Assembly: GCF_000346465.2 (NCBI RefSeq)
Contig: NC_034010.1
Span: 25,233,579-25,297,578 of the forward strand
Direction of reading: 5' to 3'
Length of the DNA stretch: 64,000 nt
Origin: Prunus persica
Taxonomy: Eukaryota > Streptophyta > Magnoliopsida > Rosales > Rosaceae
Shown here: one piece after another, positions 44,146 through 56,687 of the stretch
How the letters are laid out: every line of letters starts with the position of its first letter
How positions within the stretch are numbered: the stretch's first letter is position 1
Notes under the pieces: generated by a model
Told to the model about the DNA's origin: nothing
The model's input: only the letters and a program-made list of their open reading frames with translations
Database searches by the model: none
Translations under genes and position numbers: made by a program

Positions 44146-46026
44146 TTAATAAAGATCATAGTCAATGAATGCATCATGGTCAGGCTGCAGCCTTGCAACG
44201 CCACTTCATATTTCTGCAGCTGATCTCATTCTTAGTATTAATATAAATGTCGTCATCAGTATAAACCGGCTTGACAAGAGAGATGATATCCTCCAAAATG
44301 CAGGGTAGACAACACTAGGAAGCATCCTGGAAACGGAGGATTTGGGGTTTAACTAATGAAACTGTTTCTCTCTCAAGGACTTTGAGCAACCTGGACTTGT
44401 AAACCCTTTTTCTTTTTTGCCAGTTCCAGAGTCTCCCAAACTAGGACAAAAGTGACTGACTTGATAGACTTGGGATTGCTTTGCTTGCCCTCTTCTTCTT
44501 CAGAAGACAAATGGATACTTCTAAATTCGCTCCTTCCTCAAAGTTATTATAGAAAGCCACACCCAAATTTCGTGCTCCCAGTCTTTGGAAAGAGCAAGAC
44601 CAACCCCATGTAAATTTGGTAAAGAACCACTCGCTATGTACGTAAGCAGCTGCCTCCAAAGACGCATGCCAATTGATTCATGTTTCCTTTGAACAATAAT
44701 TGCATTGTTTTGATTCAAATAATGAAATCCTAATTAACTTGGTGTCAAGTAAGCAATTGCGGATGCACAAACTCTTTGTTGTGCACCATTTTATAGAGAA
44801 AATATTAAGAATGATTGTGTATGTGGATACATAAATCTCACAGTGAATTCCACATGCATTTACGACTGACAATCACGAATAAAGAATTTAAAAAGTGTCA
44901 TTATATGGATCGAATTTGTTGACTGTATCTCTAATAAAGATGGATTCATCTCTTCACACGTGAACAGATGAGTCCCGTCTCGAGAGTTCATCACTTAATA
45001 TGATACAAGTGTGCATATTATGGCTTTGAAATGTTCTTCACTATTCTGATAAGCTGTCAAGTAGCTAGGTAGAGATAAGCTTATCATGACTAGTAAACAG
45101 GGAATTGGGACAATGTTGAAACTAACAAGTATGTAATGAAATTAGGGGTTTGGTGGTTTGCATCTAGAAATATGGTCTGCAGTCTATGTAGTCGACATGC
45201 ATTTTCCTTAAACTAGACAATAGCAATTGGCGGGTCTTCTCCCAATAAAGCTAATCAAACCTAATAAATTCGAAATTGCAATGCACTTCTCATAGCTCTC
45301 TCTTTATTCTCTTTCCCACTCTGACGGGTTTCGCCCGTTATATCGTTATTTGGTAGTTCTTAGTTAGTCTCTTAAGATGCATGCACGAGTCCTCATGACC
45401 AAACGGCGAAAATGATGGAAGCAATAATAATGCTTACCAATGTTGGCAAATTGCACCACTAATCTCATCCACCCAATATTCTTTAAAGAGACTAGAGAGA
45501 CCTCCACAAACTGAAATTTATGTGTTTGTTATTAATTCATGTGTTATAATATGCGTGTTGCTGAGTTATTCGTGTTGATTGTCTTCTCGAGCCTCTCACT
45601 CTATACATACATGAACCAAATAAGAGAGAAAAACGCAGTTTTAAATGCACATGTATGTATTGCACAAAGTCCAACGACCAATCCAAATACCAATCAGAAA
45701 TTTGTTTTAATTTGACAAAGGGTTATTATCCTTTGATTATTCCTAAGAATTTGATGAGAAATAATAACAAAACTGTAGCTGTCGTTGAATGAGAGACTAA
45801 TACAAAATTTAATTGGTCCAGAAGTATGAAAGGTTTTGGTTGTTAACAATTCGAATCTTTGAATAAAAGCATAGCTCAAGACTCGGTGGAAATTCGAGAA
45901 GTTTATGCACAAGACGAAGACCAGCAACAAACTAAAATGGACCGCCACAAATGAAGACCTGAAAGGAATGTGATGCTGCTGATGGAAGCAACAAGGCCTT
46001 TAAATCAGTATGATGACGTGTCGCCA
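44146..46026. other. Intergenic, no gene recognised
   Basis: AT-rich spacer between EXO70 and the MULE. Several short minus-strand frames show no domain or splice logic. Confidence 0.4.
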
Positions 46027-46035
46027 TTTTTATTT

Positions 46036-47029
46036 GGGTAATACTAGGGAGACTATCTTTTTGTACTATATTTGTGTACCAACTGATGTGGCTGTTGAGT
46101 TGGCTATGCCACATCATTAAGTGAGTTTTTAATATTTTTAATATTTTTTTTATTTTTTTCACCTTTCACTTTACAGTCATTTAAATCATATTAAAATCAT
46201 TAAAAAATAAAAAAAAATCTCCATTCTCTTCTCCTACCGCTTACCCAGCTAACCTTCTCTCCCTCCTTACTCAACCTCACCTTTCAGCCACCCCTCTCCA
46301 GTTGCCCATCCTTCCCTCAGCCATACTCTTGTACATGAACCCACCCTCAGCCATACACCAGATTTCCCAAACATTGAAAAGTGAATCTCACCTACAGGTA
46401 TAGGGTCGAAATCTTTTGAACAATCACAAGGACACTGGGGGCAGGAACCTTTCTCCTTCAAGCTCCAGTGCAAAGATGGACGTATACCCAACCAAACACA
46501 CCGCCATTAAACAAAAACCAGCCTCACAGCAAAAAAAGACAAAACACAACTTCGGTTTGTTTGTTTCCAAATTTGCAGAATGTCCAAGATCGTATCAAAA
46601 ACCCATTTCAGGTCCGGGGTTACAAAACTCAGAATATCAATTAAACTCAAAACTTGACTGCACTTGAAAATAAATTAATAATATCCAATCAAAAATGCCC
46701 ATTTCAAGATCTGGAACCTGCAATGAGAATCTGACAAACTCAATGACTGGTGTATGGCTGAGGGAAGGATAGGCGACGAGAGAGGGGTGGCTCAAGGGTG
46801 GGGTTGAGTAGGGAAGGAGGGTTGGCTAGGTAGGAGGTAGGAGAAGAGAGCAGAGATTTGTTTTAAAATTTTAATGATTTTAATATGATTTAAATGAGTC
46901 TGTAAAGTGAAAGGTCAAAAAATAATAAAATACTAAAAACTCATTTAACGATGTGGTATCGACAACTCAACAGCCATATCAGTTGGTACACAAATATGGT
47001 ACAAATAGGTGGTCTCCCTAGTATTACCC
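46036..47029. mobile_element. Non-autonomous Mutator-like element (MULE)
   Basis: 994 bp with long terminal inverted repeats: GGGTAATACTAGGGAGACTA at the left and its complement at the right, extending imperfectly for about 300 bp inward (through TGATGTGGCTGTTGAGTTG and the CATCCTTCCCTCAGCCATAC segment). A perfect 9-bp target duplication TTTTTATTT flanks it (46027-46035 and 47030-47038). TIR length and 9-bp duplication are diagnostic of MULEs. No transposase is present. The unpaired centre (about 46345-46745) holds an exon-like fragment. Confidence 0.9.
46392..46500 (-). pseudogene. Captured exon-like fragment inside the MULE
   Basis: On the minus strand an open frame reads GIRPSLHWSLKEKGSCPQCP then CDCSKDFDPIP and ends at a good donor (CCTGTAG|GTGAG at 46391/46392). 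The PSLHW...SCPxCxCDCS pattern recalls the N-terminal luminal segment of plant DUF1068 proteins, so this may be a Pack-MULE capture. The similarity is from memory and only about 30 residues long. Confidence 0.35.
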
Positions 47030-49114
47030 TTTTTATTTTGAGGGAAGAGAACAAAAACAGGGTCTCATTGTAATATAAAAATGAGGATGAAGAAAGAGCA
47101 AAGAAATTGTCAAACGCCGCAATAGAATGCCAATGATTTTTTTGGAGGGATTTAGTTTAAATTATATGGGAGGAGGGTTTATCACGTACACACAATCAGG
47201 ATGTCATGAAAGTTCGTACCTGAGACCTCTAGCCTGCAAGTCAATGTACTTTTTCACTCGACTAGAACCTGTTGACATTAATACACTAATTGTAAGGCTG
47301 TGATTCTAAGTCAAGTTTTATTTATTTATATTTATTTTTTGATGAATAAGTCAAGTTTCATCAAAACAAATCTCATTTTTTCAATACATATGATGTGTCA
47401 GATATTGCTAAAAATAAATTAAATCAATAAGTTGAATCGGATACGAGAAAACAAAAACATTGTCAAGTCATTTGACATTAAATAAGTAAATAAATAAAAA
47501 TTTGAGTGGTTAATTTTCTTGAAAGTTTGTTTATGTTTCTTTATCTAATTAATACCCAAAAACAAAACAAAAAAAACCCAATTTCAAGACTTGTTTAATT
47601 GTTCAGACGGCACAAACAATTGAGAAGCATACCGTATGTGCTAACTAATTTTTTGTCCTCAATAATTCGTAAGCACTGGACAAAAAAAAATGTAGATAAA
47701 TTGTTTGACTTTCCTTGAAGAAATTAGTTAGCTGGAAATTAATTATAAATTAGTTGATTGAACAGCCACGCCACAGAACAGGGATCGTTCATCCCATCCC
47801 ATTTGACTTGGTTCTTATATTTATTTGAAGTTTGAAGTAGGCAGCCATTCAATTTTAAAATGAAACATCCATTTCAGGGTTTAAAAATGGTGGGTTTTGA
47901 TGTCACCTAAACAATACAAATATTCGGCGAAGAAAAGTAAACATTCAACAAAACCTCAAGGATCATGGATTGTAGGGCAATCGAGTGTGTTCTTATTTAT
48001 TAAGAATATGACTTGTCACCCCGCGATTTTCCTATAAAAATTTGGTCAAACAAACTAGGAAGGAACCTTCCCATCTTTTTTTTTGTTTCGGCACAAGATG
48101 GAACGAGGAACATTTGCACCCATAAACCAAAGGGCCCAAACGTAGTCTAACGACAAGACTAGAAGCCCAATGACACAAAGCCGGCCAAAAGGTCACATGC
48201 CTAAGAATCACAAAGAATCAAGGTCAAATGAACCCTAATGTTAAATACTGAACATTCACAAGAGATGCAGCAAACACAGCCTCAGCTATAGAGGCAATGT
48301 AAGTAACTTAACCTACATCTGAATGTGAAAGTGGTGGAAAACTGAAAACTAGCAACAGGGAATGCAGCAACGGCTGCAAGACCAAATCTCTTGGCATCAG
48401 TAGCAAGTGCCAAGGTTTGAAAACACTGGCACTTCTCACAGAAATAAAGTATTTCCAATCTAAGATCAAAGAGCATCAACACTTAATTGGTAATTTGGAG
48501 ACAAGCACAACAGACATTGATCATTTGAAATCACGCCAGGATCTTTTTACGTGTAAGACAAACTTGTAATCAATTCGACAGCTTACAGTGTACTAAATTA
48601 GTGATCATCTATAAATATAACAAAGGAGATAGTGATCTCATAAAACAAACCTAGTGTAAGAACAGCACTGGAAATGCTTTCAATTGGATGATTTTCAGAA
48701 TAAACCTAGTTCAGGCCCAACAATGGGAATGAGACATCACATAGACACACCCCGATGCCAAACAAAGCCTTAAGCCGAAGCTGCCAGCCAAATGTCTCCC
48801 AAAACAGATTAACCAAACCGAATGAAATCTAAAAATAAAGATGGCCAAATGCTTTCAGTAAATCAGCCAATATAAGCAGGGAATAATGAGCTCAATTCAT
48901 TTATCAAACATGAACAGAATCTTAACTATCATTGCACCCGAAGAAAATTAAGTTGATTTGGGCAAGACATGCCTCCCCAAAACCCAGACAAGAAAAATTA
49001 AACATCAAAATCTCAGGTCTAATTTCTTAATCAAAAGTAAATCCAAAACTTGTGAACAAAAGGATTCTATTACAGCAAGGTACCAAGATGATCTAACGTA
49101 ATTGATCCAACACT
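47030..49114. other. Intergenic, no gene recognised
   Basis: AT-rich. A minus-strand SINE-like trace (CAGGTTCTAGTCGAGTG... with GTACGAACTT) may lie at about 47195-47275. The right end is the RPL35 3' UTR. Confidence 0.4.
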
Positions 49115-49913
<799 letters not shown>

Positions 49914-49969
49914 TGCTGTGTTCTGTGAGTTCTGCAACGGCGGCTCTCTCTTAGCTTCACGGGAAAATG

Positions 49970-49978
49970 AAACCCTAA
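49970..49978 (+). promoter_or_regulatory. telo-box upstream of RPL35
   Basis: AAACCCTAA, 57 bp upstream of the RPL35 start codon. This box is enriched in promoters and leaders of plant ribosomal-protein and growth genes. Several TGGGC-type motifs follow further upstream (about 50120-50170), resembling site II elements. Confidence 0.6.
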
Positions 49979-50597
49979 CTACGAGCGTTCATGGGTTTAG
50001 TGGGTTTATATATACCCCGGCTTTATGGACTTTTAGGTTGAGTGAGATTGGGCTATGTTGATTTGGGTTCTGATTTTTTTTTAATCGCAAAGTGTTTGTC
50101 CACACAAACAGGCACTAGTTTGGCCCAATTATTCATGGAGCCCATCAGCCTTGGTTATACCCCAAAGCCCATGCCTAGAGAAGCTTAGTAAATATTTTGT
50201 TAATCCTAAAATTTAAAGTTGATGAATGGAACGGGAAGCCTCATCCATGATGGGGAAGTCGGTATCCCAAGGGGATTCTAATACCCGTTCCTGATAAGAT
50301 ATGGGACAATAGTGAGGATGGAGATGAAGAGGAGAGTAAACCGAGTTCGCCCTGACAAAAAAGCAAAATTTTACTTTGATTTCAGGTGTAAGAGTAACTA
50401 TGTATCTAATTTTTGCCATCTATTTTGGATTCTAGTATTGGGTTGAACCTTGCCCATAAGGCTTGAAGAGGAGGAAGATTACGAGGACCTGGCCTTAATC
50501 CTATCAATGCAGCCCATTCTTCTTCGATGAAATTGGGGGTTAGGGGGAAGTTAGATATTTTCAGACCGTGTGGATTGGGAAATTATTTTTTTTCAAG

Positions 50598-50727
50598 GAA
50601 TTTTTCTATTGAGAGTCGATAATATACTCACATATATTACATATTGATGTTAAAAGTCAAACTCGTGAGTCCATGACCTTCCCTGGGAGGAAGTAATTGC
50701 TTCAAATCACTACACTAGTGGGTCCTT
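50598..50727 (-). mobile_element. SINE (family 1, copy 2)
   Basis: On the minus strand it starts CACTAGTGTAGTGATTTGAA, continues with an AATTACTTCCTCCCAGGGAA segment and ends GACTCTCAATAGAAAAATTCC, colinear with the copy at 8112. The B box is eroded (ACTCACGAGTTTGAC). Confidence 0.6.
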
Positions 50728-51371
50728 TGCTGCTTTTATCTCTTTGTTTCTAGTTATATCAAATAATTAATTAACTCCATGACAAAAAATATCACTGTAA
50801 ATTGTAATAGCAACAAACCTTGCATATGCAGTGTAAAAAAGGTTGACAAACGATAATTTAAATAACAAGGCATGCCATTGAAATCGTATGGTCACTTTCA
50901 TATCAATCTATATAAGTCTATTCCAGATGCAGATATCCATTGATAACGATATAAACCAAACCCATAAGTCATAGCCTCTCTAAAGCATAGCTGCATAGGG
51001 ATAGTGATATCATGCATGTTTAAATTACTCAAAACAAGTTGATTTTGGAAATCTTACTTTGTAATAATGCCAACAGATTCCTTCTAATTGGCCTGACTTT
51101 GCAAACCATGACATAATCCACACGCATTGACTCTAATACAATAATGCAAACCCACATGAAAGTGATATCTGCTGAAAAGAAATATACTGGAAAGGAAATT
51201 TGAGTCATTTGGTCAGTATTTTAATCTGATCAAAACTCCACCATCAACATGTTCACTGCTCTATGTTGATTGCAAATCTCTTTATGAATCTTTCAAAGTA
51301 ATCTGGCACCATTGTTTAGATAGTATTATCTCGTACACGTTTCAAATAATAAAAAGATGGTTTTTAAGCAA

Positions 51372-51470
51372 TAAATTTGTTGCTCGAGTAGGTAAGAGCA
51401 TTCACTCGTGCACTTGAGAGTGATTATGTGTTCGATTCCCCTTCTCGAAATACAACGTGTTTCAAAAAGA
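51372..51470 (+). mobile_element. tRNA-like SINE fragment
   Basis: GAGTAGGTAAGAGCATTCAC (box A-like) and GTGTTCGATTCCCC (box B) are about 35 nt apart. It resembles a tRNA-derived SINE head rather than a tRNA gene, since no acceptor stem forms. Confidence 0.45.
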
Positions 51471-51596
51471 TAAATGCGTCTTCTACACTTTGAGTAAGAT
51501 AGTAATAACATATAAGTGATACATATCTAAGATATGATTACGCTTCTTTTTTTGGTTACAAGGAGGCCAAAGCCAAGACGAAACAAGAAGAAAGAA

Positions 51597-51900
51597 CTAA
51601 CAAATCACAGCCCTCTCAAGGGCCCTTCCTAGCACATCGTCCAATAAGATGTTCGAAATAGAAGTCGGAGCATACTCAAAATTATGAGGTCCAAAAAGTA
51701 ATTCATACCCCAAATTAACACGGTGGTCAACAACTCTACTTTGCTCCCTATAAACATGAGAAATCTTGCAACTCCAATCACGGGTTAACAGCAACTTGCA
51801 ATCTTCAATTAGACAAAAAAGGGATGGGATTGGTCAGACACCTTGGCCATCAAAGAAACAACAGATAAAGAGTCGCATTCAACATCAAGGGGTGGGATGT
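51597..51900 (-). pseudogene. LINE RNase H-like (RVT_3) domain remnant
   Basis: On the minus strand, fragments read VECDSLSVVSLM, then (after a stop) LLLTRDWSCKISHVYREQSR, VVDHRVNLGYELLFGPHNFE and ISNILLDDVLG. This is the order of the C-terminal RNase H-like domain of plant L1-type LINEs (E-D at the active site, DW...HVYRE.N..AD..ANLG). The in-frame stop and the lack of a reverse transcriptase mark it as a dead 3' fragment. Confidence 0.65.
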
Positions 51901-53521
51901 CACCTCAGTCCAAAATGCCGACCGTCTTCAAATTATTAATCAAAATGATCAGATAACTATTATTACAATGAGAACATATCATCATCAGTACTTAAACACT
52001 GGAACCACGACATCTAACTTTGAGTTAAATAGGGTGCCACTATATGACTATTATCTTCTTCATCGATTGCAATACTTGACTAACAACAGCATTTCTAGGG
52101 TTTAACAGTAAAAAGTTAAGCGTTCCTTGCATTGTTTCCATGTCTCCATTGTAGGGTTTACAAGCACATAACCAACGAAATAGAAACAACAAAAAAGCTA
52201 TCTGCCTCCCCCTATGCAGGCGAAGGCCATGCATATTTTTTGGCTTAAATTCAAATTTTTTTGGGTCCAATTTCTACTCAATTTTTTGTTTTGTATGTTC
52301 TGGAAATAAATTGCTCACATGTTTGTCCTTTAATTCGTGGGAATTGGATGCCTGCCTCTCACTGCAACCGCGTTGACAATTTCTTTTATTCATAGCTCTT
52401 TTTATTTATTTATGGAAAGTAAAAGTTTATCCATGAAATAATAAAACTTAGAAGGCTCAAAGGTGTGAACCAAACAAAATAACAAATAAAATAAAAAGTA
52501 GGGTCAAAGGTTGCATACTGTACATGTATAAATAATTGCACGTCGCCCCAAAACAAAAGAAAGGGAGGTGCTCGCAGCTCGTGGAATTCCTGATCCACGT
52601 GTGTGCCTAGTCCAAAGCACCAAAATAATAGAAACGTCTCTTTTTTGACCCCAAACATTTTAGAAATTAGATTCTCCAATTCCAACAGTTCTCATCAAAT
52701 ATGGTAAGTATGTATGTACGTTCGAAAAGGGGGATTTGAATTTGGTACAAGGGAACCGCGCACCAAACTCAGTTATGCAATATGAGAAATATTTTAGCAC
52801 CTAAAAAGGAAGAAAAAAGATGGCAATTCCGCTTGCCGATGGAGACTTATCTTTCTAGTCATCTTTCCTTCTTATCTGGTGTCCCTTAAATTGACCAGAA
52901 AAATCAAAAGAAGAGGAAATTATACTTCTAGAAAAGGTGACCGGGAGATGTTGTTGCAATGCAGAAAACTGATCTCCCCCCCAATGTCATCCATCCATTT
53001 GTCAATTTGAGGGGTAATCCGGGCTCCTCAAACGGGTGCAAAAATAAATACAATCAATATCTCTTTTGGGTTTGTTTCTTTTTGTTAGTATATAATTAAT
53101 GTCTCTTGCCAACTAAATGACATGCCCCTGTCATAATAATTAAAAAACAATACCAAAAAAATATAATTATAATTTTTTATTTTTTATTTTATGCAATAAT
53201 TATTAGCAACCCAAATTAAGATGCTTAAATTCTTTGCACCAATTATTTTTATTATTATCATCTTTTAGTATTATATTAGCAATTGGATTGGGTTGGATGC
53301 ATAAAAGTAAGAGCGTGTGGGGTTGTTTGTAAGTTACTAAAATGTTAGAATATAAGCTTACAACCATGGCGTGTCTGTCAGGTTGATGGCTTATGCTATT
53401 TTCACTCACGTCCATTATCTTCTTTCATCTATTCTCCACTTCATAATTTTTATCTAAACCTTATCAAAAAGTCCAAATATATAGGGTTTCCCAAGTTGAC
53501 CGCATTTAATTCTCCAAGGCC

Positions 53522-53525
<4 letters not shown>
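51901..53525. other. Intergenic upstream of the MAGL gene
   Basis: AT-rich sequence. No gene or intact transposon seen. Confidence 0.4.

Positions 53526-53569
<44 letters not shown>
53526..53569. repeat. (AT)22 microsatellite at the MAGL core-promoter position
   Basis: 44 bp of uninterrupted AT, ending 180 bp before the MAGL start codon. No separate TATA box is visible, so the repeat may itself supply it. Confidence 0.9.
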
Positions 53570-53570
<1 letters not shown>

Positions 53571-53748
53571 CTTTGCTCTCTCTCTCCTATCCTAGCCAGG
53601 ACAGGCAAAGCCAGAGTTTTCTATATAAACAAATATCAACTTCCCAATACTTCTCTCTAGTTGCCAACTTCCATCTGAATCTGGCATATATTTCTCTCAC
53701 TCATACTCTTAGCATTCTTCCTGATATCAAGCACTCTTAACACACATC

Positions 53749-53759
53749 ATGGTATTTGA

Positions 53760-53790
<31 letters not shown>

Positions 53791-55848
53791 TTGGTTTTAT
53801 GTATGGGCTTTTCTAATTGTTCTTTTCCAATTATTGCAGGCCTCTGATATGGAAGGTGTCAAATATGAAGAGGTTGGCCTTTAGTTCTGTTCTGTGCTGG
53901 GTTTTGATTTGTTTTTTGGCAAATATTGTTTCTGCGTTTGTGTTCTAAATCAATTCCATTCACTAATTATATATGCAGGAGTTCATCTTAAATTCTCGAG
54001 GCTTGAAGCTTTTCACATGCAGATGGCTCCCAAAAAACACCACACCCAAAGCCTTAATCTTCATCTGTCATGGATACGCCATGGAATGCAGCATCACCAT
54101 GAACAGTGAGTATTAAAATTAATCTTCACATATCTGTATAATTTATTGTATCTTTTCCCATCAAATTTCAACTCCAAACAAAAAAAAAAACCCAACAAGA
54201 AAAATATATATAACCCTGATAATTAATTAACAGAGTTTCAAATTGGTTTTTTTTTTACCCAGGTACTGCAATCAGGCTTGCCAGAGCAGGCTTTGCCTTA
54301 TATGGGATTGACTATGAAGGCCATGGAAAATCAGCAGGCCTTGAAGGCTATGTCAAAAGCTTTGATGATGTAGTGGATGACTGTACCAATCACTTCACAA
54401 ACATATGTGGTTAGATTTTAGCACTCTATCTCTTCAACTCAATTATTTTTCTTTTTAGTCATTTGGTTGTGTCAAAATTTGTTTGTTGGGTTGTGACTTG
54501 TGAATTAACGTGCTGTGGAAAATTCAGAAAGCAGAGAGAACAAAGGAAAAATGAGGTATCTGTTGGGAGAGTCAATGGGAGGAGCCGTGGCTCTGCTGGT
54601 GCACAGAAAAAAGCCAAAGTTTTGGGATGGTGCAGTTTTGGTTGCACCTATGTGTAAGGTCTGTTTCTTTTAATTTGTTTTTTTTCTTCTTTTTCTACTT
54701 TCTATTTGGAGTTTCTCAAGCCGAGTTTTCTGTTTGCTTTTATATATTTATTTAATCCTCTGTTAATTTGGATTTGGACCCCAACGTAAAGACTACTTCT
54801 GTTATTTTATCCTTATATTTTTTTTTTCTTTAAAAATGAATTTGTTGACCAAATCTGTTTGTTGATAATAATATAAATTTATCTAAATCCTAACAATAAT
54901 TGAATCATTCTAGATTAGCCTCTCTTTTTTCTCGGGCGCTATTATAGTATGAATAATGTTACTCTCATCACGTTTCCATTCAACAATTTTCTTTTTAATT
55001 ATATAATTTTAACCAACTGAAAGCTGACCCTTCATCCAACTTTCAATTAAAACTACTTTTCTTTTTTGGGTTTTATTTAAAATGACTCAAAATGAAAGTG
55101 GTCTGTCCCTTTCGAAGGCACCCTTTTTTCTTGTTCTAATAATACAATTTAGTTAGTGGACTTTACAGATATTGCAACCTAATGATGAAAACTCGAACTA
55201 ACTCGTTTTGTGGGGTTTTTTTAAAACCATTTTTTATTTACAGATTGCAGATGAATTGAGGCCATCTCCTTTCGTCATCAGTGCTTTGACAAAGCTCTGC
55301 AAGTTCATTCCAACCTGGAAAATAATCCCAACAAATGATATCATCGACGTTGCTTTCAAAGTACCCGAGATAAGAGAACAGGTGAAATATCTGCCCTACT
55401 TAGTTTGGTGCATGTATATATGATGATCAACTAAATTAGTTGCAGGCCAGTGCTAATAATAATTCTAACTTTATTGCAGATTAGAGAAAACCCCTACTGT
55501 TACAAAGGCCGGCCTCGGCTTCAAACCGGCTACGAGCTTTTGAGGGTGAGCTCGGATCTTGAGCAGAGGCTTGAAGAGGTCACCTTGCCATTCCTAGTTT
55601 TACATGGGGAAGACGATAAGGTGACAGATAAATCAGTCAGCAAACAGCTTCATGACGTGGCTTCTAGCCAGGACAAGACATTGAAGATGTACCCAAATAT
55701 GTGGCATGGTCTGCTCTACGGAGAAACACCAGACAACATTGAGATTGTGTTTTCAGACATAATCAGCTGGTTAGAGAACAGAAGTGCTTTTGGCAATTCA
55801 AGGTTGGAGGGAGAGTTGAAACGTGGAAATGACGATTTGTCCAAGTAG
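53749..55848 (+). CDS. Monoacylglycerol lipase-type alpha/beta hydrolase
   Basis: Seven exons: 53749-53751 (ATG alone), 53840-53872, 53979-54105, 54263-54409, 54528-54658, 55244-55381, 55480-55848. All are GT-AG and in phase, giving 315 residues. The family hydrolyses monoacylglycerols and lysophospholipids; the related caffeoylshikimate esterase acts in lignin synthesis. Seen: CHGY oxyanion motif (42-45), GIDYEGHGKSAG, nucleophile elbow GESMGG with Ser119, acid Asp239 in HGEDDKVTD, His269 in MWHGL. The triad is complete. Protein lacks the longer N-terminus of CSE and resembles the soluble plant MAGL6/7/8 type. No signal peptide. A CT microsatellite (53761-53787) follows directly after the first donor region in intron 1. 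Confidence 0.92.
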
Positions 55849-56687
55849 AAGAAGAAGAAACATGGATATTAGTATTGTTTCTTTCTTGTAAAATTTAAAC
55901 ACCCTTTCACTTGTAAAATTCATTGGACGAAATAACAACAGTTGCCAATAAAAGTAACTTCGCATTGATGCTTCACACTGGCAACGAGTAGAGGGATTTG
56001 AACTCGAACTTGACTGCAAGAGTATGTACGCAAATGAACATATAAATACAAGGTATTTGAGTTGAACCCGACAGTGAATATAACGTTTTGAATTTGAAAT
56101 ATTTAATTCTTTTTCCTTCATTCAAATCCAAATTATACATTACTAAAATAGAAGTCGAATCTCACGTCTCAAATAGACTCTCAATGAATTCAAATATCAC
56201 AGACATCAACAACAATATCTAAGTTCAGCGCCAGATTCCAGAGTGGCTTACTAACAGATACAGAGAAAAGGTAGCATCAATCAATCTTGCTTAACATCGT
56301 TCAACTGAGAAGGAAAAAGGGGGAGGAAATCTATTCTGAATAATTACAACAACAAGGAATGCTGTCTAAATGGCTGCAAAGATGCATGTCGCTTGTTACG
56401 ATATACTTGGCTTAGTCTCAACCATCAGCGTCTGAATTTATTGAATCAGAAACATTCATCCACTCCTGCAATATTAGGAAAAGACAATCACTAGCATGCT
56501 TGTCCTGTTAGTGTAACTACAGTCAGCAGCAATCGAAGCAAAATTGACTCGAGAAACTGCACGTCAACCAAATTCTCATTAGTAGCATTCGTCCACTTGA
56601 ACCTTTCGACAGAACGATGTTATCTGATGTATGCTAAACCCCAAGGTACAGTAAAATTCAGGAAGGTACTTTTGAGCTTGCTCTTCC

